Positions 25,569-35,753 are shown, counted from the stretch's first letter. The stretch is DNA of 60,481 bases from Occultella glacieicola (GCF_004353825.1 NZ_SMNA01000017.1:1-60481); one strand, 5' to 3'. Numbers and translations: made by a program. Notes: generated from the letters alone by a model not told the origin.

Positions 25569-25940
25569 ATGGGATGGTTCACACAGGGGAATGACGCCAA
25601 GGGTCCGACGCCAGCCGAGGCGGAGGCGCTGTGGGACGCCGAGGCGCCTGAGGCCGGGCCGGGTGCGGCCACGCTGAAGCTCACCGACGCGTTCCAGGTG
25701 CCCGGCAGCGGTGTCGTGTTCACCGGTCGCGTCGAGAGCGGCACGTTCCGGGTCGGCCAGCAGGTCATCGTCACGGGGAGGTCGGGCTTCGCCCGCGGTA
25801 CCATCGGCGACATCTCGCTCGGCCAGGAGCGGCCCGCGTCCGTGGGCGCCGGCAAGTACATCAGCTTCAACGTGGCGAACCTGAGCCTGCGGGTCGAGAT
25901 CCTCGGGCTGGACGAGAACGCGAAGATCGTCGGTCTCTGA
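25569..25940 (+). CDS. Small protein with an orphan EF-Tu domain-2-like beta-barrel
   Basis: This 123-aa protein is not a GTPase. The first 35 residues ([20 protein letters not shown] onward) are hydrophilic. Residues about 36-110 resemble EF-Tu domain 2: the stretch [20 protein letters not shown] aligns with the tuf motif [17 protein letters not shown], followed by RVGQQVIV. No G-domain or domain 3 is present. It lies directly after tuf but behind tuf's terminator and with its own -10 box, so it is likely separately expressed. It may bind an RNA end or protein as such barrels do; its function is unknown. Confidence 0.75.
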   Translation: MGWFTQGNDAKGPTPAEAEALWDAEAPEAGPGAATLKLTDAFQVPGSGVVFTGRVESGTFRVGQQVIVTGRSGFARGTIGDISLGQERPASVGAGKYISFNVANLSLRVEILGLDENAKIVGL

Positions 25941-26186
25941 GCCGCGCCGCTGGACGGCGGACGCGGTCCGAGGGCGGCCTCCGGGCCGACGGCGATGTCG
26001 AACTCGGCCGCCGTCCGTCCCGCGTTCCCGGCTCGTGCCCGGCGGGACCGGCTCGCGTCCGGGCGAGCCCTCCCGTGCGGCCTCGAGTCCTGCTGGTACG
26101 GTGACGGAGGCCATCCGAGGGGTGCGGCCCCCGGCCGACGTGACCTCCGGCGTCGGGCCGTGTGGTGCAGGCCACCGGTGCCCGAG

Positions 26187-26216
26187 TTGGGATCTGCCCA
26201 TGACCTGTGGCAGACT
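26187..26216 (+). promoter_or_regulatory. Candidate S10 operon promoter (rpsJ)
   Basis: TTGGGA (26187-26192), an 18-bp spacer and CAGACT (26211-26216), preceded by TGTGG. The -10 box is weak. Confidence 0.45.
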
Positions 26217-26430
26217 GTTCAGGTTGCCTCGTGCGAGGGGTGCAGGACACGCGTGTGCGTGGGTCGGAGGTTTCCGGCCGGGCGCAGACACGACGAGTCC
26301 GGCCATCGACGCGGCAGCCGACCCAGACCGATCCGATTTGACTGGCCCGCGGGGCAGGCGAACGGATCACACAAGTCATCTTCCGACCCAACACCAACCG
26401 GTGTACGGCGGTGGGGTGCGCCGCACAGCG

Positions 26431-26453
26431 CGACACGCCCGAGCGCGGGGGTC
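26431..26453 (+). repeat. Leader element shared by str and S10 operons, copy 2
   Basis: It is identical over 23 nt to the copy upstream of rpsL and ends 37 nt before the rpsJ ATG. It is in the same orientation relative to the gene. Confidence 0.6.
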
Positions 26454-26490
26454 GGTCAGTTGGTACTAAGAGAGAGAGTCAGACGACGCC

Positions 26491-26799
26491 ATGGCGGGAC
26501 AAAAGATCCGCATCCGGCTCAAGTCCTACGACCACGAGGTCATCGACAGTTCGGCGCGCAAGATCGTCGACACGGTGACTCGCGCTGGTGCGACGGTCGT
26601 GGGCCCGGTGCCGCTGCCAACCGAGAAGAACGTGTTCTGCGTCATCCGTTCTCCGCACAAGTACAAGGACAGCCGCGAGCACTTCGAGATGCGCACGCAC
26701 AAGCGGCTGATCGACATCGTGGACCCGACGCCGAAGGCCGTGGACTCGCTCATGCGACTCGACCTGCCGGCCGACGTCAACATCGAGATCAAGCTCTGA
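26491..26799 (+). CDS. rpsJ: 30S ribosomal protein S10
   Basis: This 102-aa protein sits in the 30S head; with NusB it also takes part in antitermination as NusE. The sequence [20 protein letters not shown] at the N-terminus and [13 protein letters not shown] are diagnostic. It is the first gene of the S10 operon, after an AGAGAGAG purine stretch, with an ATG at 26491. rplC follows after 10 nt. Confidence 0.99.
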   Translation: MAGQKIRIRLKSYDHEVIDSSARKIVDTVTRAGATVVGPVPLPTEKNVFCVIRSPHKYKDSREHFEMRTHKRLIDIVDPTPKAVDSLMRLDLPADVNIEIKL

Positions 26800-26809
26800 G
26801 GACTCAGTC

Positions 26810-27475
26810 ATGACTTCTACTCCCCAGCAGTCCGAGCGCGCCGTCAAGGCGATCCTCGGCACGAAGCTCGGCATGACCCAGGTGTGGGACGACGCCGGTC
26901 GTCAGCTCCCGGTCACCGTCGTGCAGGTGGGCACCAACGTCGTGACCCAGATCCGCACGGTGGATAAGGACGGCTACTCCGCTGTCCAGCTCGGCTTCGG
27001 CCAGATCGACCCGCGGAAGGTCACCCAGCCCCTCCGGGTGCGCGCCGACAAGGCGGGCGTGACCCCGCGCCGGCACGCAGCCGAGTTCCGCACCTCCGAC
27101 GCCGAGTCCTACGAGGTCGGCCAGGAACTGACCGCGGAGACGTTCGAGGCCGGTGCCCTGGTCGACGTGATCGGCACCACCAAGGGCAAGGGCACCGCCG
27201 GTGTCATGAAGCGGCACGGCTTCTCCGGGGTGGGCGCCTCCCACGGTGCGCACCGCAACCACCGCAAGCCGGGCTCGATCGGTGGGGCCTCTACCCCGTC
27301 GCGCGTGTTCAAGGGCCTGCGCATGGCCGGCCGGATGGGCCACGACCGCCAGACCACCCAGAGCCTGACCATCCACGCCGTGGACGCCGAGAAGGGCCTG
27401 GTGCTGATCACCGGCGCCGTCCCCGGTCCCAAGGGCGGACTGGTCGTCGTTCGCACCGCCGTGAAGGGGGCGTGA
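26810..27475 (+). CDS. rplC: 50S ribosomal protein L3
   Basis: This 221-aa protein reaches the peptidyl-transferase centre through a long loop. The loop signature [16 protein letters not shown] and GRMGHDRQT are present, after the conserved [13 protein letters not shown]. The N-terminus has a short extra segment ([13 protein letters not shown]). rplD starts 5 nt after its stop codon. Confidence 0.99.
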   Translation: MTSTPQQSERAVKAILGTKLGMTQVWDDAGRQLPVTVVQVGTNVVTQIRTVDKDGYSAVQLGFGQIDPRKVTQPLRVRADKAGVTPRRHAAEFRTSDAESYEVGQELTAETFEAGALVDVIGTTKGKGTAGVMKRHGFSGVGASHGAHRNHRKPGSIGGASTPSRVFKGLRMAGRMGHDRQTTQSLTIHAVDAEKGLVLITGAVPGPKGGLVVVRTAVKGA

Positions 27476-27480
27476 GAGTC

Positions 27481-28173
27481 ATGACCGACGCAACCGTGAT
27501 CGACGTCATCGACGCCAAGGGCAAGAAGTCCGGGTCGGTGGATCTCCCCGCTGAGATCTTCGACGTCCAGACCAACGTGCCGCTGATCCACCAGGTCGTC
27601 GTCGCCCAGCTCGCGGCGGCCCGCCAGGGGACGCACAAGACCAAGACCCGCGGAGAGGTCCGCGGCGGTGGTCGCAAGCCCTACAAGCAGAAGGGCACCG
27701 GCCGCGCCCGTCAGGGCTCGACCCGCGCGCCGCAGTTCGCCGGCGGTGGCATCGTCCACGGGCCGGTTCCGCGCGACTACAGCCAGCGGACCCCCAAGAA
27801 GATGAAGGCCGCCGCCCTGCGCGGTGCGCTCTCCGACCGCGCTCGCGCCGGCCGCCTGCACGTGGTGAGTTCCTTCGTGACCGGCGACACGCCGTCGACC
27901 GCCACCGCGGTGTCGGTACTCGTCGGGGTCGCCTCCTCGCGCCACGTCCTCGTGGTGCTCGAGCGAGCGGACGAGCTCAGCTGGAAGAGCCTGCGCAACG
28001 TGCCCTCGGTGCACCTGATCTACCCGGACCAGCTCAACACCTACGACGTGCTGGTGAGCGACGACGTGGTCTTCACGTCGGGCGCCTACGAGGCATTCGT
28101 GGCCGGCCCCGCAGCGGGCCGTGGCGCGACCGCCGTCGCCAGCTCTGCCGAGGTCGAGGAGGAGCAGAAGTGA
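27481..28173 (+). CDS. rplD: 50S ribosomal protein L4
   Basis: This 230-aa protein lines the peptide exit tunnel and in some bacteria represses its own operon. The tunnel loop [20 protein letters not shown] is intact. An in-frame GTG at 27472 exists, but AAGGGGG upstream is correctly spaced for the ATG at 27481, so that start is used. The C-terminus is an acidic EVEEEQK. It overlaps rplW by 4 bp. Confidence 0.98.
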   Translation: MTDATVIDVIDAKGKKSGSVDLPAEIFDVQTNVPLIHQVVVAQLAAARQGTHKTKTRGEVRGGGRKPYKQKGTGRARQGSTRAPQFAGGGIVHGPVPRDYSQRTPKKMKAAALRGALSDRARAGRLHVVSSFVTGDTPSTATAVSVLVGVASSRHVLVVLERADELSWKSLRNVPSVHLIYPDQLNTYDVLVSDDVVFTSGAYEAFVAGPAAGRGATAVASSAEVEEEQK

Positions 28174-28472
28174 GCGCAGCACTCAAGGACCCGCGCGACG
28201 TCGTGATCTCCCCGGTCGTCTCCGAGAAGAGCTACAACCTTCTCGACGAGGGCAAGTACACCTTCGTGGTGGACCCGCGCTCGAACAAGACCGAGATCAA
28301 GATCGCCATCGAGCAGATCTTCAACGTCAAGGTCGCGTCGGTGAACACGATCAACCGCAAGGGCAAGACGCGGCGCACGCGCTTCGGGATGGGCAAGCGC
28401 AAGGACACCAAGCGCGCCATCGTCACGTTGCGCGAGGGCAGCATCGACATCTTCGGCGGAGCGGTCGGCTGA
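28170..28472 (+). CDS. rplW: 50S ribosomal protein L23
   Basis: This 100-aa protein sits at the tunnel exit and docks signal recognition particle and trigger factor. The conserved [29 protein letters not shown] and KRAIVTL segments are present. The GTG start overlaps the rplD TGA (GTGA), indicating coupled translation. A 40-nt spacer separates it from rplB. Confidence 0.98.
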   Translation: MSAALKDPRDVVISPVVSEKSYNLLDEGKYTFVVDPRSNKTEIKIAIEQIFNVKVASVNTINRKGKTRRTRFGMGKRKDTKRAIVTLREGSIDIFGGAVG

Positions 28473-28512
28473 CGCCGACTCTCGGACCAGAACAGATTGA
28501 GGATCTAATCCC

Positions 28513-29349
28513 ATGGGAATCCGTAAGTACAAGCCGACGACGCCGGGCCGCCGCGGTTCGTCCGTTGCCGACTTCGTCGAGATCACCCGCACGACGCCGG
28601 AGAAGTCGTTGGTCCGTCCGCTCACCAAGAGCGGCGGCCGCAACTCCTCGGGCCGGATCACGGCGCGGCACATCGGCGGTGGCCACAAGCGCGCCTACCG
28701 CGTGATCGACTTCCGTCGTCACGACAAGGACGGCGTGCCCGCGAAGGTCGCGCACATCGAGTACGACCCGAACCGCACCGCGCGTATCGCTCTGCTGCAC
28801 TACGCCGACGGCGAGAAGCGCTACATCCTCGCCCCGGTCCGCCTGAAGCAGGGTGACCGTATCGAGAACGGCGCGGGCGCCGACATCAAGCCGGGCAACA
28901 ACCTCCCGCTGCGCAACATCCCGGTCGGTACCGTCATCCACGCCGTCGAGCTCAAGCCCGGCGGCGGTGCGAAGATCGCCCGGTCGGCCGGCTCCTCGGT
29001 GCAGCTCGTCGCGAAGGACGGCCCGTACGCACAGCTGCGGATGCCCTCCGGTGAGATCCGCAACGTCGACCTCCGCTGCCGCGCCTCCATCGGTGAGGTG
29101 GGCAACGCCGAGCAGTCCAACATCAACTGGGGCAAGGCCGGCCGGATGCGGTGGAAGGGCAAGCGCCCGACCGTCCGTGGTGTCGCCATGAACCCGGTCG
29201 ACCACCCCCACGGTGGTGGTGAAGGCAAGACCTCCGGTGGACGTCACCCGGTCAGCCCCTGGGGCCAGACCGAGGGCCGTACCCGCCGTCCGAACAAGCC
29301 GAGCGACAAGCTCATCGTGCGCCGTCGCCGTACCGGCAAGAAGCGCTGA
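28513..29349 (+). CDS. rplB: 50S ribosomal protein L2
   Basis: This 278-aa protein is one of the largest core 50S proteins and is needed for subunit association and peptidyl transfer. The N-terminal [17 protein letters not shown], the OB-fold region and the C-terminal [18 protein letters not shown] with its conserved histidine are all present. The ATG at 28513 follows AGGATC. It is part of the continuous S10 operon. Confidence 0.99.
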   Translation: MGIRKYKPTTPGRRGSSVADFVEITRTTPEKSLVRPLTKSGGRNSSGRITARHIGGGHKRAYRVIDFRRHDKDGVPAKVAHIEYDPNRTARIALLHYADGEKRYILAPVRLKQGDRIENGAGADIKPGNNLPLRNIPVGTVIHAVELKPGGGAKIARSAGSSVQLVAKDGPYAQLRMPSGEIRNVDLRCRASIGEVGNAEQSNINWGKAGRMRWKGKRPTVRGVAMNPVDHPHGGGEGKTSGGRHPVSPWGQTEGRTRRPNKPSDKLIVRRRRTGKKR

Positions 29350-29367
29350 TAGGGAGACGACGACGAG

Positions 29368-29649
29368 ATGCCTCGCAGTCTGAAGAAGGGTCCCTTCGTG
29401 GACGGCCACCTGCAGAAGAAGGTGGACGTGCAGAACGAGAAGGGCACGAAGAACGTCATCAAGACCTGGTCCCGTCGGTCGGTCATCACCCCCGACTTCC
29501 TGGGTCACACCTTTGCAGTTCACGACGGTCGCAAGCACGTCCCGGTGTTCGTCACCGAGTCGATGGTCGGCCACAAGCTGGGGGAGTTCGCCCCGACCCG
29601 CACGTTCCGTGGGCACGAGAAGGACGACCGCAAGGCGCGTCGTCGCTGA
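29368..29649 (+). CDS. rpsS: 30S ribosomal protein S19
   Basis: This 93-aa protein binds the 30S head with S13. The sequence [14 protein letters not shown] at the start and [17 protein letters not shown] near the end are characteristic. The start is fixed by family length and a GGAGACGACG purine run. rplV follows after 52 nt. Confidence 0.99.
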   Translation: MPRSLKKGPFVDGHLQKKVDVQNEKGTKNVIKTWSRRSVITPDFLGHTFAVHDGRKHVPVFVTESMVGHKLGEFAPTRTFRGHEKDDRKARRR

Positions 29650-29701
29650 TCTCGCGGCACGCGAACTCACCAAGCACACTCTTTGAGAAGGCAGGACATC
29701 G

Positions 29702-30070
29702 ATGGAAGCCAAGGCGCAGGCGCGGTTCGTGCGCGTCACGCCCCAGAAGGCCCGGCGCGTCGTGGACATCATCCGCGGCAAGCAGGCCGATGAGGCCGTG
29801 GCCGTGCTCCGCTATGCCCCCCAGGCGGCGGCGGAGACCGTGCGCAAGGTAGTGGAGAGCGCGGTCGCCAACGCCCGCGTGAAGGCCGAGCAGGCCTCGG
29901 TCGCCTTCAACGAGGGCGACCTGGTCATCGCGGAGGCGTTCGTGGATGAAGGTCCCACGCTGAAGCGGTTCCGGCCGCGTGCCCAGGGACGGGCCAACCA
30001 GATCCTCAAGCGCACCAGCCACATCACCGTGATCGTGGCTGAGCGACAGACCAAGGGAGGGGCTCGCTGA
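29702..30070 (+). CDS. rplV: 50S ribosomal protein L22
   Basis: This 122-aa protein has a beta-hairpin that lines the exit tunnel and is a macrolide-resistance site. The hairpin region ends [20 protein letters not shown], with no insertion seen. The N-terminal [19 protein letters not shown] is conserved. Its TGA overlaps the rpsC ATG by one base (TGATG). Confidence 0.99.
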   Translation: MEAKAQARFVRVTPQKARRVVDIIRGKQADEAVAVLRYAPQAAAETVRKVVESAVANARVKAEQASVAFNEGDLVIAEAFVDEGPTLKRFRPRAQGRANQILKRTSHITVIVAERQTKGGAR

Positions 30071-30879
30071 TGGGCCAGAAGGTCAACCCCACAGGGTTCC
30101 GGCTCGGCATCACCACCGACCACCGGTCCCGCTGGTTCGCTGACTCCACCAAGGAGGGGCAGCGCTACCGCGACTACGTCCGCGAGGACGTCGAGATCCG
30201 CAAGCTGATGGCCACCGGCCTGGAGCGGGCCGGAATCTCCAAGGTGGAGATCGAGCGCACCCGCGACCGGGTCCGCGTCGACCTGCACACCGCCCGCCCG
30301 GGCATCGTCATCGGACGCCGCGGCGCCGAGGCCGACCGCCTGCGCGGTGAGCTCGAGAAGCTCACCGGCAAGCAGGTGCAGCTGAACATCCTCGAGGTGA
30401 AGAACCCCGAGATCGACGCCCAGCTCGTCGCCCAGGGCATCGCCGAGCAGCTCGCCTCGCGGGTCTCCTTCCGTCGTGCGATGCGCAAGGGCATGCAGTC
30501 CGCGCAGCGCGCCGGTGCCAAGGGCATCCGGGTGCAGTGCTCCGGTCGCCTCGGTGGTGCCGAGATGAGCCGGAGCGAGTTCTACCGCGAGGGTCGCGTG
30601 CCGCTGCACACCCTGCGGGCGTACGTGGACTACGGCTTCTTCGAGGCGCGCACCACCTTCGGACGCATCGGCGTCAAGGTGTGGATCTACAAGGGCGACC
30701 AGACCGAGAAGCAGTTCGCTGCCGACCAGGTCAACTCCGGTCCCCGACCGCGTGGTCGTGGCGACCGTGGCGACCGCCCCCGCGGTCGTCGCAACGACGC
30801 CCCTTCGGCGCCCGCCGCCGAAGCCCCCGCAACCACCCCCGCCGCGGCTCCGGCCGGCGGCTCCGAGACGGAGGCCTGA
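30070..30879 (+). CDS. rpsC: 30S ribosomal protein S3
   Basis: This 269-aa protein helps form the mRNA entry helicase site. The KH domain with [15 protein letters not shown] and the C-terminal domain motif [20 protein letters not shown] are complete. About 45 extra residues at the end are Arg/Gly-rich, then Ala/Pro-rich, a common actinobacterial extension that is probably disordered. rplP starts 3 nt after the stop. Confidence 0.99.
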   Translation: MGQKVNPTGFRLGITTDHRSRWFADSTKEGQRYRDYVREDVEIRKLMATGLERAGISKVEIERTRDRVRVDLHTARPGIVIGRRGAEADRLRGELEKLTGKQVQLNILEVKNPEIDAQLVAQGIAEQLASRVSFRRAMRKGMQSAQRAGAKGIRVQCSGRLGGAEMSRSEFYREGRVPLHTLRAYVDYGFFEARTTFGRIGVKVWIYKGDQTEKQFAADQVNSGPRPRGRGDRGDRPRGRRNDAPSAPAAEAPATTPAAAPAGGSETEA

Positions 30880-30882
30880 GCC

Positions 30883-31302
30883 ATGCTCATCCCCCGGCGC
30901 ACCAAGCACCGCAAGCAGCACCACCCCACCCGGCGTGGCGCGGCCAAGGGCGGAACGAACGTCACGTTCGGCGACTTCGGCATCCAGGCCGTCGAGCCCG
31001 CGTACGTCACGAACCGCCAGATCGAGGCTGCTCGTATCGCCATGACCCGTCACATCAAGCGTGGCGGCAAGGTGTGGATCAACATCTTCCCCGACCGCCC
31101 GCTCACCAAGAAGCCGGCCGAGACCCGCATGGGTTCCGGCAAGGGTTCGCCGGAGTGGTGGGTCGCCAATGTCAAGCCCGGTCGAGTTCTCTTCGAGCTC
31201 GCCGGAGTGAACGAAGAGCTTGCTCGCGAGGCCCTGCGCCGCGCGCAGCACAAGCTCCCGATGAAGACGCGTTTCGTGCGTCGCGAGGGTGGTGACGCGT
31301 GA
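30883..31302 (+). CDS. rplP: 50S ribosomal protein L16
   Basis: This 139-aa protein binds near the A-site tRNA elbow and completes 50S assembly. It opens [19 protein letters not shown] and contains [21 protein letters not shown], both diagnostic. Its TGA overlaps the rpmC ATG by one base. It is intact and of normal length. Confidence 0.99.
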   Translation: MLIPRRTKHRKQHHPTRRGAAKGGTNVTFGDFGIQAVEPAYVTNRQIEAARIAMTRHIKRGGKVWINIFPDRPLTKKPAETRMGSGKGSPEWWVANVKPGRVLFELAGVNEELAREALRRAQHKLPMKTRFVRREGGDA

Positions 31303-31544
31303 TGGCTATCGGATCCAAGGAACTGGCGCCGTCCGAGCTCGACGGCATGGACAGCGAGCGCCTGGTCGCCGAGCTGAAGAAGGCCAAGCAGGAGCTGTTC
31401 AACCTGCGGTTCTCCTCGGCCACCGGCCAGCTCGAGGACCACGGCCGGCTGAAGACGGTGCGTCGCGACATCGCCCGCATCTACACGATCCTGCGCGAGC
31501 GCGAGCTCGGGATCCGTACCGAGCCCACCGCCGACGCGAAGTGA
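31302..31544 (+). CDS. rpmC: 50S ribosomal protein L29
   Basis: This 80-aa two-helix protein sits at the tunnel exit beside L23. The core runs from [20 protein letters not shown] through [17 protein letters not shown]. An in-frame GTG lies immediately before the ATG (31299). The ATG at 31302 is preferred because it overlaps the rplP stop as TGATG. rpsQ follows after 14 nt. Confidence 0.97.
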   Translation: MAIGSKELAPSELDGMDSERLVAELKKAKQELFNLRFSSATGQLEDHGRLKTVRRDIARIYTILRERELGIRTEPTADAK

Positions 31545-31558
31545 ACGAGGCAACGACA

Positions 31559-31852
31559 ATGAGCACCCCCACCACCCCGGAGACCGGGGCCGACGAGGCC
31601 ACGCGGGCCGACCGCAAGGTCCGCCGCGGTTATGTGGTCAGCGACAAGATGGACAAGACCGTCGTGGTCGAGGTCGAGGACCGGGTCAAGCACCCGCTCT
31701 ACGGCAAGGTCATGCGTCGCACCAACAAGGTCAAGGCCCACGACGAGGCGAACGAGGTCGGCATCGGTGACCTCGTGCTGATCATGGAGACCCGTCCGCT
31801 GTCCGCCAGCAAGCGGTGGCGCGTCGTCGAGATCCTCGAGAAGGCCAAGTAG
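31559..31852 (+). CDS. rpsQ: 30S ribosomal protein S17
   Basis: This 97-aa OB-fold protein binds 16S rRNA early in assembly. The motif [20 protein letters not shown] and the end [14 protein letters not shown] are clear. About 20 extra N-terminal residues are Thr/Pro/Glu-rich. It is the last gene of the S10 operon; a short GC-rich inverted repeat (about 31864-31887) lies in the 108-nt gap before rplN. Confidence 0.98.
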   Translation: MSTPTTPETGADEATRADRKVRRGYVVSDKMDKTVVVEVEDRVKHPLYGKVMRRTNKVKAHDEANEVGIGDLVLIMETRPLSASKRWRVVEILEKAK

Positions 31853-31960
31853 AACCGCCTGAGCCCGGGTGCGCGCATCCGGGCCGGGCACCTGACAACC
31901 ATCCGTTCGGCAAGGCTCGCTCGAGAGCGAGAACCGGCACGACGACAGGAGTAGATCCAC

Positions 31961-32329
31961 ATGATCCAGCAGGAGTCGCGACTCAAGGTCGCCGACAACA
32001 CGGGTGCCAAGGAGATCCTTTGCATCCGCGTTCTCGGCGGTTCCGGTCGTCGCTACGCCGGCATCGGCGATGTCATCGTCGCCAGCGTCAAGGACGCGAT
32101 CCCCGGCGGCAACGTGAAGAAGGGCGACGTCGTCAAGGCGGTCGTGGTTCGTACGGTGAAGGAGCGCCGGCGTCCGGATGGCTCCTACATCCGATTCGAC
32201 GAGAACGCAGCAGTGATCCTCAAGGCCGACGGCGAGCCGCGCGGCACGCGCATCTTCGGCCCCGTGGGCCGCGAGCTGCGTGACAAGAAGTTCATGCGCA
32301 TCGTCTCGCTCGCACCGGAGGTGCTGTAA
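31961..32329 (+). CDS. rplN: 50S ribosomal protein L14
   Basis: This 122-aa protein forms part of an intersubunit bridge. It starts [20 protein letters not shown] and contains [14 protein letters not shown] and the end [17 protein letters not shown] at 31947-31951 precedes the ATG. It is the first gene of the spc cluster, and rplX follows after 2 nt. Confidence 0.99.
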   Translation: MIQQESRLKVADNTGAKEILCIRVLGGSGRRYAGIGDVIVASVKDAIPGGNVKKGDVVKAVVVRTVKERRRPDGSYIRFDENAAVILKADGEPRGTRIFGPVGRELRDKKFMRIVSLAPEVL

Positions 32330-32331
32330 CC

Positions 32332-32676
32332 ATGGCAAAGGTCAAGAAGGGCGACCTGGTGGTCGTCATCGCGGGCCGCGACAAGGGCCAGCAGGGGCGG
32401 GTCCTCGAGGTCCTGGTCGACTCCGACCGGGTGATCGTCGAGGGTGTGCAGCGCGTGCAGCGCCACACCAAGGTCGCGCAGTCCCAGCGGGGCTCGCGCA
32501 CCGGCGGCATCGAGACCGTCGAGGCCCCGATCCACATCAGCAACGTGATGGTGGTGGACGCCGAGACCAAGAAGGGCACCCGGGTCGGCTACCGCACGGA
32601 AGAGGTCGAACGTGACGGCCGCACCCGCACGCAGCGGGTCCGCGTCGCCAAGCGTTCCGGTAAGGACATCTCATGA
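32332..32676 (+). CDS. rplX: 50S ribosomal protein L24
   Basis: This 114-aa protein starts 50S assembly by binding the 5' end of 23S rRNA. The KOW motif [20 protein letters not shown] opens the protein and HISNVMVVD lies in the middle. The basic C-terminus is typical. Its stop overlaps the start of rplE by 4 bp (ATGA). Confidence 0.99.
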   Translation: MAKVKKGDLVVVIAGRDKGQQGRVLEVLVDSDRVIVEGVQRVQRHTKVAQSQRGSRTGGIETVEAPIHISNVMVVDAETKKGTRVGYRTEEVERDGRTRTQRVRVAKRSGKDIS

Positions 32677-33257
32677 GCACCGTCACCGAAACGTCGGCGG
32701 ACGCCCCCGTCGCGCTGCCCCGGCTCAAGCAGAAGTACCGCGAGGAGATCATTGCGGGACTTCGCGAGGAGTTCTCGCACGCGAACGTCAACCAGGTGGC
32801 GGGTCTGACCAAGATCGTCGTCAACATGGGCGTCGGGGACGCCGCTCGCGACTCCAAGGTCATCGAGGGCGCCATCCGCGACCTGACCGCGATCACCGGC
32901 CAGAAGCCCCAGACCACCCGGGCCCGCAAGTCGATCGCGCAGTTCAAGTTGCGCGAGGGTCAGCCGATCGGCGCGCACGTGACGCTCCGGGGCGACCGCA
33001 TGTGGGAGTTCCTGGACCGGCTCCTGACGTTCGCGCTGCCGCGGATCCGTGACTTCCGCGGGCTGTCCCCGAAGCAGTTCGACGGGAACGGCAACTACAC
33101 CTTCGGCCTCACGGAGCAGTCGATGTTCCACGAGATCGACGTGGACAAGATCGACCGTGTCCGCGGCATGGACATCACGGTCGTCACGACCGCTACCACG
33201 GACGAGGAGGGTCGTTCGCTGCTGCGTCGACTCGGCTTCCCGTTCCAGGAGGCCTGA
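32673..33257 (+). CDS. rplE: 50S ribosomal protein L5
   Basis: This 194-aa protein binds 5S rRNA and contacts P-site tRNA. The sequence [20 protein letters not shown], the loop [19 protein letters not shown] and the late [13 protein letters not shown] are conserved. The first 15 residues are an unconserved acidic extension. Translation is coupled to rplX by overlap, and rpsN follows after 6 nt. Confidence 0.99.
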   Translation: MSTVTETSADAPVALPRLKQKYREEIIAGLREEFSHANVNQVAGLTKIVVNMGVGDAARDSKVIEGAIRDLTAITGQKPQTTRARKSIAQFKLREGQPIGAHVTLRGDRMWEFLDRLLTFALPRIRDFRGLSPKQFDGNGNYTFGLTEQSMFHEIDVDKIDRVRGMDITVVTTATTDEEGRSLLRRLGFPFQEA

Positions 33258-33263
33258 GCGCAG

Positions 33264-33449
33264 ATGGCGAAGACCGCGCTGATCCAGAAGGCGAACCGCA
33301 AGCCGAAGTTCGGTGTGCGGGCCTACACCCGGTGCAACCGTTGCGGCCGTCCGCACTCGGTGTACCGCAAGTTCGGCCTGTGCCGAGTGTGCCTGCGGGA
33401 GATGGCCCTTGCCGGCCAGCTCCCCGGCGTGACCAAGAGCAGCTGGTAA
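33264..33449 (+). CDS. rpsN: 30S ribosomal protein S14, zinc-binding type
   Basis: This 61-aa short form (type Z) carries a full zinc ribbon: [20 protein letters not shown] supplies four cysteines. It binds the 30S head near S3 and S10. Zinc-depleted actinobacteria often switch to a longer C-minus paralog encoded elsewhere; none is in this window. It starts at the ATG at 33264. Confidence 0.98.
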   Translation: MAKTALIQKANRKPKFGVRAYTRCNRCGRPHSVYRKFGLCRVCLREMALAGQLPGVTKSSW

Positions 33450-33506
33450 AACGACTACGTCGCAGGTCCCGATGAGGAAACCGCGGCGAGGAAGGGCAAC
33501 AGCCCA

Positions 33507-33905
33507 ATGACAATGACAGACCCGATCGCCGACATGTTGACGCGTCTGCGCAACGCGAACTCGGCGTATCACGAGTCGGTTCCGATGCCGTACTCCAAGC
33601 TCAAGTCCCACATCGCGGAGATCCTCCAGGCGGAGGGCTACATCACCGGTTGGTCCGTCGAGGACGCCGAGGTGGGCAAGACCCTGAACCTCTCGCTGAA
33701 GTTCGGCCCGAACCGTGAGCGCTCGCTCGCGGGGGTGCGTCGTGTCTCGAAGCCGGGGCTCCGGGTCTACGCGAAGTCGACCAACCTGCCGAAGGTGCTC
33801 GGCGGCCTGGGCGTGGCGATCCTGTCCACCTCCTCGGGCCTGCTCACCGACCGTCAGGCGGCCAAGAAGGGCGTGGGTGGGGAAGTCCTCGCCTACGTCT
33901 GGTGA
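33507..33905 (+). CDS. rpsH: 30S ribosomal protein S8
   Basis: This 132-aa protein binds 16S rRNA helix 21 and in Escherichia coli represses the spc operon. The start [24 protein letters not shown] and the C-terminal [20 protein letters not shown] are conserved. A second in-frame ATG lies two codons in. It has normal length and is 24 nt from rplF. Confidence 0.99.
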   Translation: MTMTDPIADMLTRLRNANSAYHESVPMPYSKLKSHIAEILQAEGYITGWSVEDAEVGKTLNLSLKFGPNRERSLAGVRRVSKPGLRVYAKSTNLPKVLGGLGVAILSTSSGLLTDRQAAKKGVGGEVLAYVW

Positions 33906-33929
33906 CCAGGGAATCAGGAGGAGAACCCC

Positions 33930-34469
33930 ATGTCTCGAATCGGTAAGGTTCCGGTCACCGTTCCCAGCGGCGTCGATGTCAACATCGACGGCGCCGAGGT
34001 CACGGTCAAGGGTCCCAAGGGCACCCTTGCACACACCATCCCCGCGCCCATCACCGTCGCCCGCGACGACGACGGCGCGCTCGTGGTCAGCCGCCCGAAC
34101 GACGAGCGCGAGTCGCGTTCGCTGCACGGCCTGACCCGCACCCTGCTCGCCAACCTGGTGCAGGGCGTCACGCAGGGCTATGAGAAGAAGCTCGAGATCG
34201 TCGGTACCGGGTACCGCGTGGTCGCCAAGGGTTCCACCCTGGAGTTCGCGCTCGGCTTCTCCCACCCGGTCTCCGTGACCGCCCCGGAGGGCATCACCTT
34301 CGCCGTCGAGTCCCCGACCAAGTTCTCGGTCGCGGGCATCGACAAGCAGCAGGTCGGCGAGGTCGCCGCGAACATTCGGAAGATCCGCAAGCCCGAGCCC
34401 TACAAGGGCAAGGGCGTGCGGTACGCGGGCGAGCAGGTCCGCCGCAAGGTCGGAAAGGCTGGTAAGTAG
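33930..34469 (+). CDS. rplF: 50S ribosomal protein L6
   Basis: This 179-aa protein has two homologous domains and sits near the GTPase centre. It starts [17 protein letters not shown] and ends with [20 protein letters not shown], the rRNA-binding signature. AGGAGGAG before the ATG is a strong ribosome site. rplR begins 2 nt after the stop. Confidence 0.99.
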   Translation: MSRIGKVPVTVPSGVDVNIDGAEVTVKGPKGTLAHTIPAPITVARDDDGALVVSRPNDERESRSLHGLTRTLLANLVQGVTQGYEKKLEIVGTGYRVVAKGSTLEFALGFSHPVSVTAPEGITFAVESPTKFSVAGIDKQQVGEVAANIRKIRKPEPYKGKGVRYAGEQVRRKVGKAGK

Positions 34470-34471
34470 CC

Positions 34472-34843
34472 ATGGCTCTGTCCATCAAGGGAACGGGCAA
34501 GCGCGTCGCCCGGTCGCGGCGTCACCTCCGGGTGCGCAAGCGCGTCACCGGCACTCCCGAGCGTCCCCGCCTGGTCGTGAACCGATCGGCTCGCCACATG
34601 GTGGCGCAGCTGGTCGACGACACCACCGGCACGACGCTGGTGTCCGCCTCGACGCTCGAGGCAGACCTGCGCAGCGGCGACGGTGCGAAGACCGACAAGG
34701 CTCGCCAGGTCGGCGAGCTCGTCGCCGAGCGTGCGAAGGCCAAGGGCGTCGACGCCGTCGTGTTCGATCGTGGCGGCAACAAGTACCACGGACGGGTCGC
34801 AGCGGTCGCCGAGGGCGCCCGCGAGGGGGGACTGTCCCTGTGA
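34472..34843 (+). CDS. rplR: 50S ribosomal protein L18
   Basis: This 123-aa protein binds 5S rRNA with L5. The basic N-terminal tail [20 protein letters not shown] and the end [24 protein letters not shown] are diagnostic. It is closely packed between rplF and rpsE in the spc operon. Confidence 0.99.
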   Translation: MALSIKGTGKRVARSRRHLRVRKRVTGTPERPRLVVNRSARHMVAQLVDDTTGTTLVSASTLEADLRSGDGAKTDKARQVGELVAERAKAKGVDAVVFDRGGNKYHGRVAAVAEGAREGGLSL

Positions 34844-34880
34844 CCACGGCCCAGCATTCCGACAAGCAAAGGATCGCATG

Positions 34881-35573
34881 ATGGCTGCTCCACAGCGCAG
34901 CAGGACCGGCGGGACCGCCGGCACCGCCGGTGGCGGCACCGGCGAGCGTTCGAACGAGCGCTCCAACGATCGCCGCGACCGCCGCGGCGGGGACAACCGT
35001 CGCGGGAACGACGCCGACAAGAACGCCTACGTCGAGCGCGTCGTGACCATCAACCGCGTCTCGAAGGTCGTCAAGGGCGGGCGGCGGTTCAGCTTCACCG
35101 CCCTGGTCGTCGTCGGCGACGGTGAAGGCACCGTGGGCGTCGGCTACGGCAAGGCCAAGGAGGTGCCCGCGGCGATCGCCAAGGGTGTCGAGGAGGCCAA
35201 GAAGAACTTCTTCAAGGTTCCGATGATCCAGCGCACCATCCCGCACCAGGTGCAGGGTGAGGCGGCGGCCGGCGTGGTGTTCCTGCGCCCGGCGTCGCCG
35301 GGTACCGGGGTCATCGCCGGCGGTCCGGTCCGCGCCGTCCTGGACTGCGCCGGGATCCACGACGTGTTGTCCAAGTCGCTCGGGTCCGAGAACGCGATCA
35401 ACATCGTGCACGCCACGGTGGCCGCGCTCCAGGGTCTCGAGCAGCCCGAGGCCGTCGCCGCCCGGCGCGGACTCCCGCTCGAGGACGTCGCCCCGGCGGC
35501 GTTGCTGCGGGCGCAGGCCGCCGGACGCAGCGAGGCCGCTGAGGCTTCGACCTCCGGGGCGGTGGCATCATGA
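34881..35573 (+). CDS. rpsE: 30S ribosomal protein S5
   Basis: This 230-aa protein takes part in fidelity and mRNA unwinding. A Gly/Arg/Asn-rich N-terminal extension of about 50 residues precedes the double-stranded-RNA-binding fold, with [20 protein letters not shown] and [16 protein letters not shown]. Two adjacent ATGs exist (34878, 34881); the AAAGGA spacing favours the second. It overlaps rpmD by 4 bp. Confidence 0.98.
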   Translation: MAAPQRSRTGGTAGTAGGGTGERSNERSNDRRDRRGGDNRRGNDADKNAYVERVVTINRVSKVVKGGRRFSFTALVVVGDGEGTVGVGYGKAKEVPAAIAKGVEEAKKNFFKVPMIQRTIPHQVQGEAAAGVVFLRPASPGTGVIAGGPVRAVLDCAGIHDVLSKSLGSENAINIVHATVAALQGLEQPEAVAARRGLPLEDVAPAALLRAQAAGRSEAAEASTSGAVAS

Positions 35574-35752
35574 CGCAGCTCAAGGTCACCCAGAAGAAGT
35601 CCGTCATCGGCGGCAAGCAGAACCAGCGCGACACGCTGCGCTCGCTCGGTCTGAAGCGCATTGGCGACACCGTCGTCAAGGAGGACCGTCCCGAGATCCG
35701 CGGCATGGTCACCACGGTGGCGCACCTGATCACCGTCGAGGAGGTCGACTGA
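35570..35752 (+). CDS. rpmD: 50S ribosomal protein L30
   Basis: This 60-aa protein is of normal length. The sequence [20 protein letters not shown] is the family signature, followed by [12 protein letters not shown] and the end HLITVEEVD. It overlaps rpsE at its start (ATGA) and is followed by rplO 1 nt after its stop, so all three are likely coupled. Confidence 0.98.
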   Translation: MTQLKVTQKKSVIGGKQNQRDTLRSLGLKRIGDTVVKEDRPEIRGMVTTVAHLITVEEVD

Positions 35753-35753
35753 C

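Larger units (their letters stand above)
25941..26490 (+). other. Gene-free interval with S10 operon promoter and leader
   Basis: This 550-bp interval holds no convincing gene. Its first part contains a GACGGCG/CGCCGTC inverted repeat (around 25997-26025) that could terminate the small gene upstream. The second part holds the rpsJ promoter, a leader of about 270 nt and the shared 23-nt element. Confidence 0.6.

Noticed and set aside
27472-28173. GTG at 27472 as the rplD start
   Set aside because: It leaves only 2 nt to the AAGGGGG site; the ATG at 27481 has normal spacing and matches family length.
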